Both the position numbers and the translations under genes were made by a program. The notes below the pieces were generated by a model. The model saw nothing but the letters and a program-made list of their open reading frames with translations, was not told the origin of the DNA and did not search any database. From the NCBI RefSeq assembly GCF_000710615.1, contig NZ_JDTH01000001.1, positions 868,001 to 932,000 on the forward strand: a stretch of DNA of 64,000 nt. The letters run 5' to 3'. This document shows positions 63,822 to 64,000 of the stretch, piece after piece. The DNA is from Haladaptatus cibarius D43. Lineage in GTDB: Archaea > Halobacteriota > Halobacteria > Halobacteriales > Haladaptataceae. Position 1 is the first letter of the stretch; every line of letters starts with the position of its first letter.

Positions 63822-64000
63822 ATGGCAGACGACAACACATCTCGATTTGACAGGCGGACGTTCCTGAAAACGACCGGCGCAGTCGGTGCTGCTGCAGCCC
63901 TTGGTGGGGTTACTGCGGCGACTCCGGGCCGTGAACCAGGACCCAAAAAGGACGAAGTGCTGGTCGGTATCTCTGCGGGTGAAGGGGACATCGAACAGAA
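63822..64000 (+). CDS. Halolysin-like subtilase, N-terminal fragment (cut by right edge)
   Basis: The first 59 codons are in the window: DRRTFLKTTGAVGAAAALGG is a Tat signal peptide with cleavage around GGVTAA. It is followed by PGREPGPKKDEVLVGISAGEGDIEQ, which closely matches the propeptide start of haloarchaeal halolysins (S8 serine proteases). The protein would be folded in the cytoplasm, exported by Tat and matured outside. The active site is outside the window, so the assignment rests on the propeptide only. Confidence 0.7.
   Translation, partial: MADDNTSRFDRRTFLKTTGAVGAAAALGGVTAATPGREPGPKKDEVLVGISAGEGDIEQ

Overview
The window is a stretch of haloarchaeal chromosome (class Halobacteria). 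The evidence is the acidic predicted proteome, Tat-type leaders on most exported proteins, ATGA gene overlaps, AT-rich TATA boxes about 25-30 bases upstream of many ATGs, and typical haloarchaeal genes: IF-5A beside an agmatinase-like gene, HTH-10 (Bat-like) regulator, RfcL, archaeal HMG-CoA synthase, short CtaA, DUF2150 protein and a halolysin-like start at the right edge. I would guess a Haladaptatus-like genus, but this cannot be settled from the sequence alone. Both edges cut genes: an NhaC-type antiporter on the left and a halolysin-like protease on the right.

Layout. 0-5.5 kb: NhaC end, a class I terpene-synthase-like gene, a PAS histidine kinase, a PQQ-type beta-propeller, a MazG-like protein and a HAD phosphatase. 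5.7-10.1 kb: a SipW secretion locus (membrane HTH regulator, SipW-type signal peptidase, one small and two large SipW-type exported proteins, the second of them frameshifted). 10.2-12.45 kb: a gene graveyard (a 2-hydroxyacid dehydrogenase with its middle deleted, a frameshifted SnoaL-like gene, an alpha/beta hydrolase with stop, frameshift and truncation). 12.5-24.6 kb: core genes (PEP carboxykinase, cold-shock protein, Bat-like HTH, NIF3, agmatinase-like plus IF-5A, RNA ligase partner PIN protein, aminotransferase, UbiB kinase, Hsp20), a candidate structured RNA at 16.5-16.7 kb and two palindromic repeat elements. 25-30 kb: GIDE/MUL1-like membrane protein, two overlapping moeA genes (the second fused to a periplasmic-binding-like domain) and a HAD phosphatase. 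30-36.5 kb: a complete peptide/nickel-type ABC operon, divergent from an RNase H. 38.5-47 kb: malic enzyme, M24-like protein, short CtaA, a polar amino acid ABC operon and an NhaC antiporter. 47-54 kb: RfcL, PhzF-like, flavin-fold, GNAT, small membrane and regulatory genes. 54.5-56 kb: a two-gene proteasome operon (beta then alpha). 56-64 kb: ArsR-like zinc regulator, HMG-CoA synthase, a large pilin-like Ig-domain surface protein, DUF2150, TatD, NYN nuclease and the halolysin start.

How the genes work together: the two ABC operons, two NhaC porters, PEPCK and malic enzyme describe an amino acid/peptide-using, gluconeogenic halophile. HMG-CoA synthase feeds the isoprenoid pool that a terpene synthase would draw on. 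The most unusual points are the terpene-synthase-like protein, the SipW cargo locus next to decaying genes, the beta-alpha proteasome operon, the unannotated structured RNA candidate and a family of palindromic or MITE-like intergenic elements. Several short genes were found by direct reading: a 38-residue C2H2 zinc finger, a 32-residue basic protein and a 38-residue protein overlapping the Bat-like gene.
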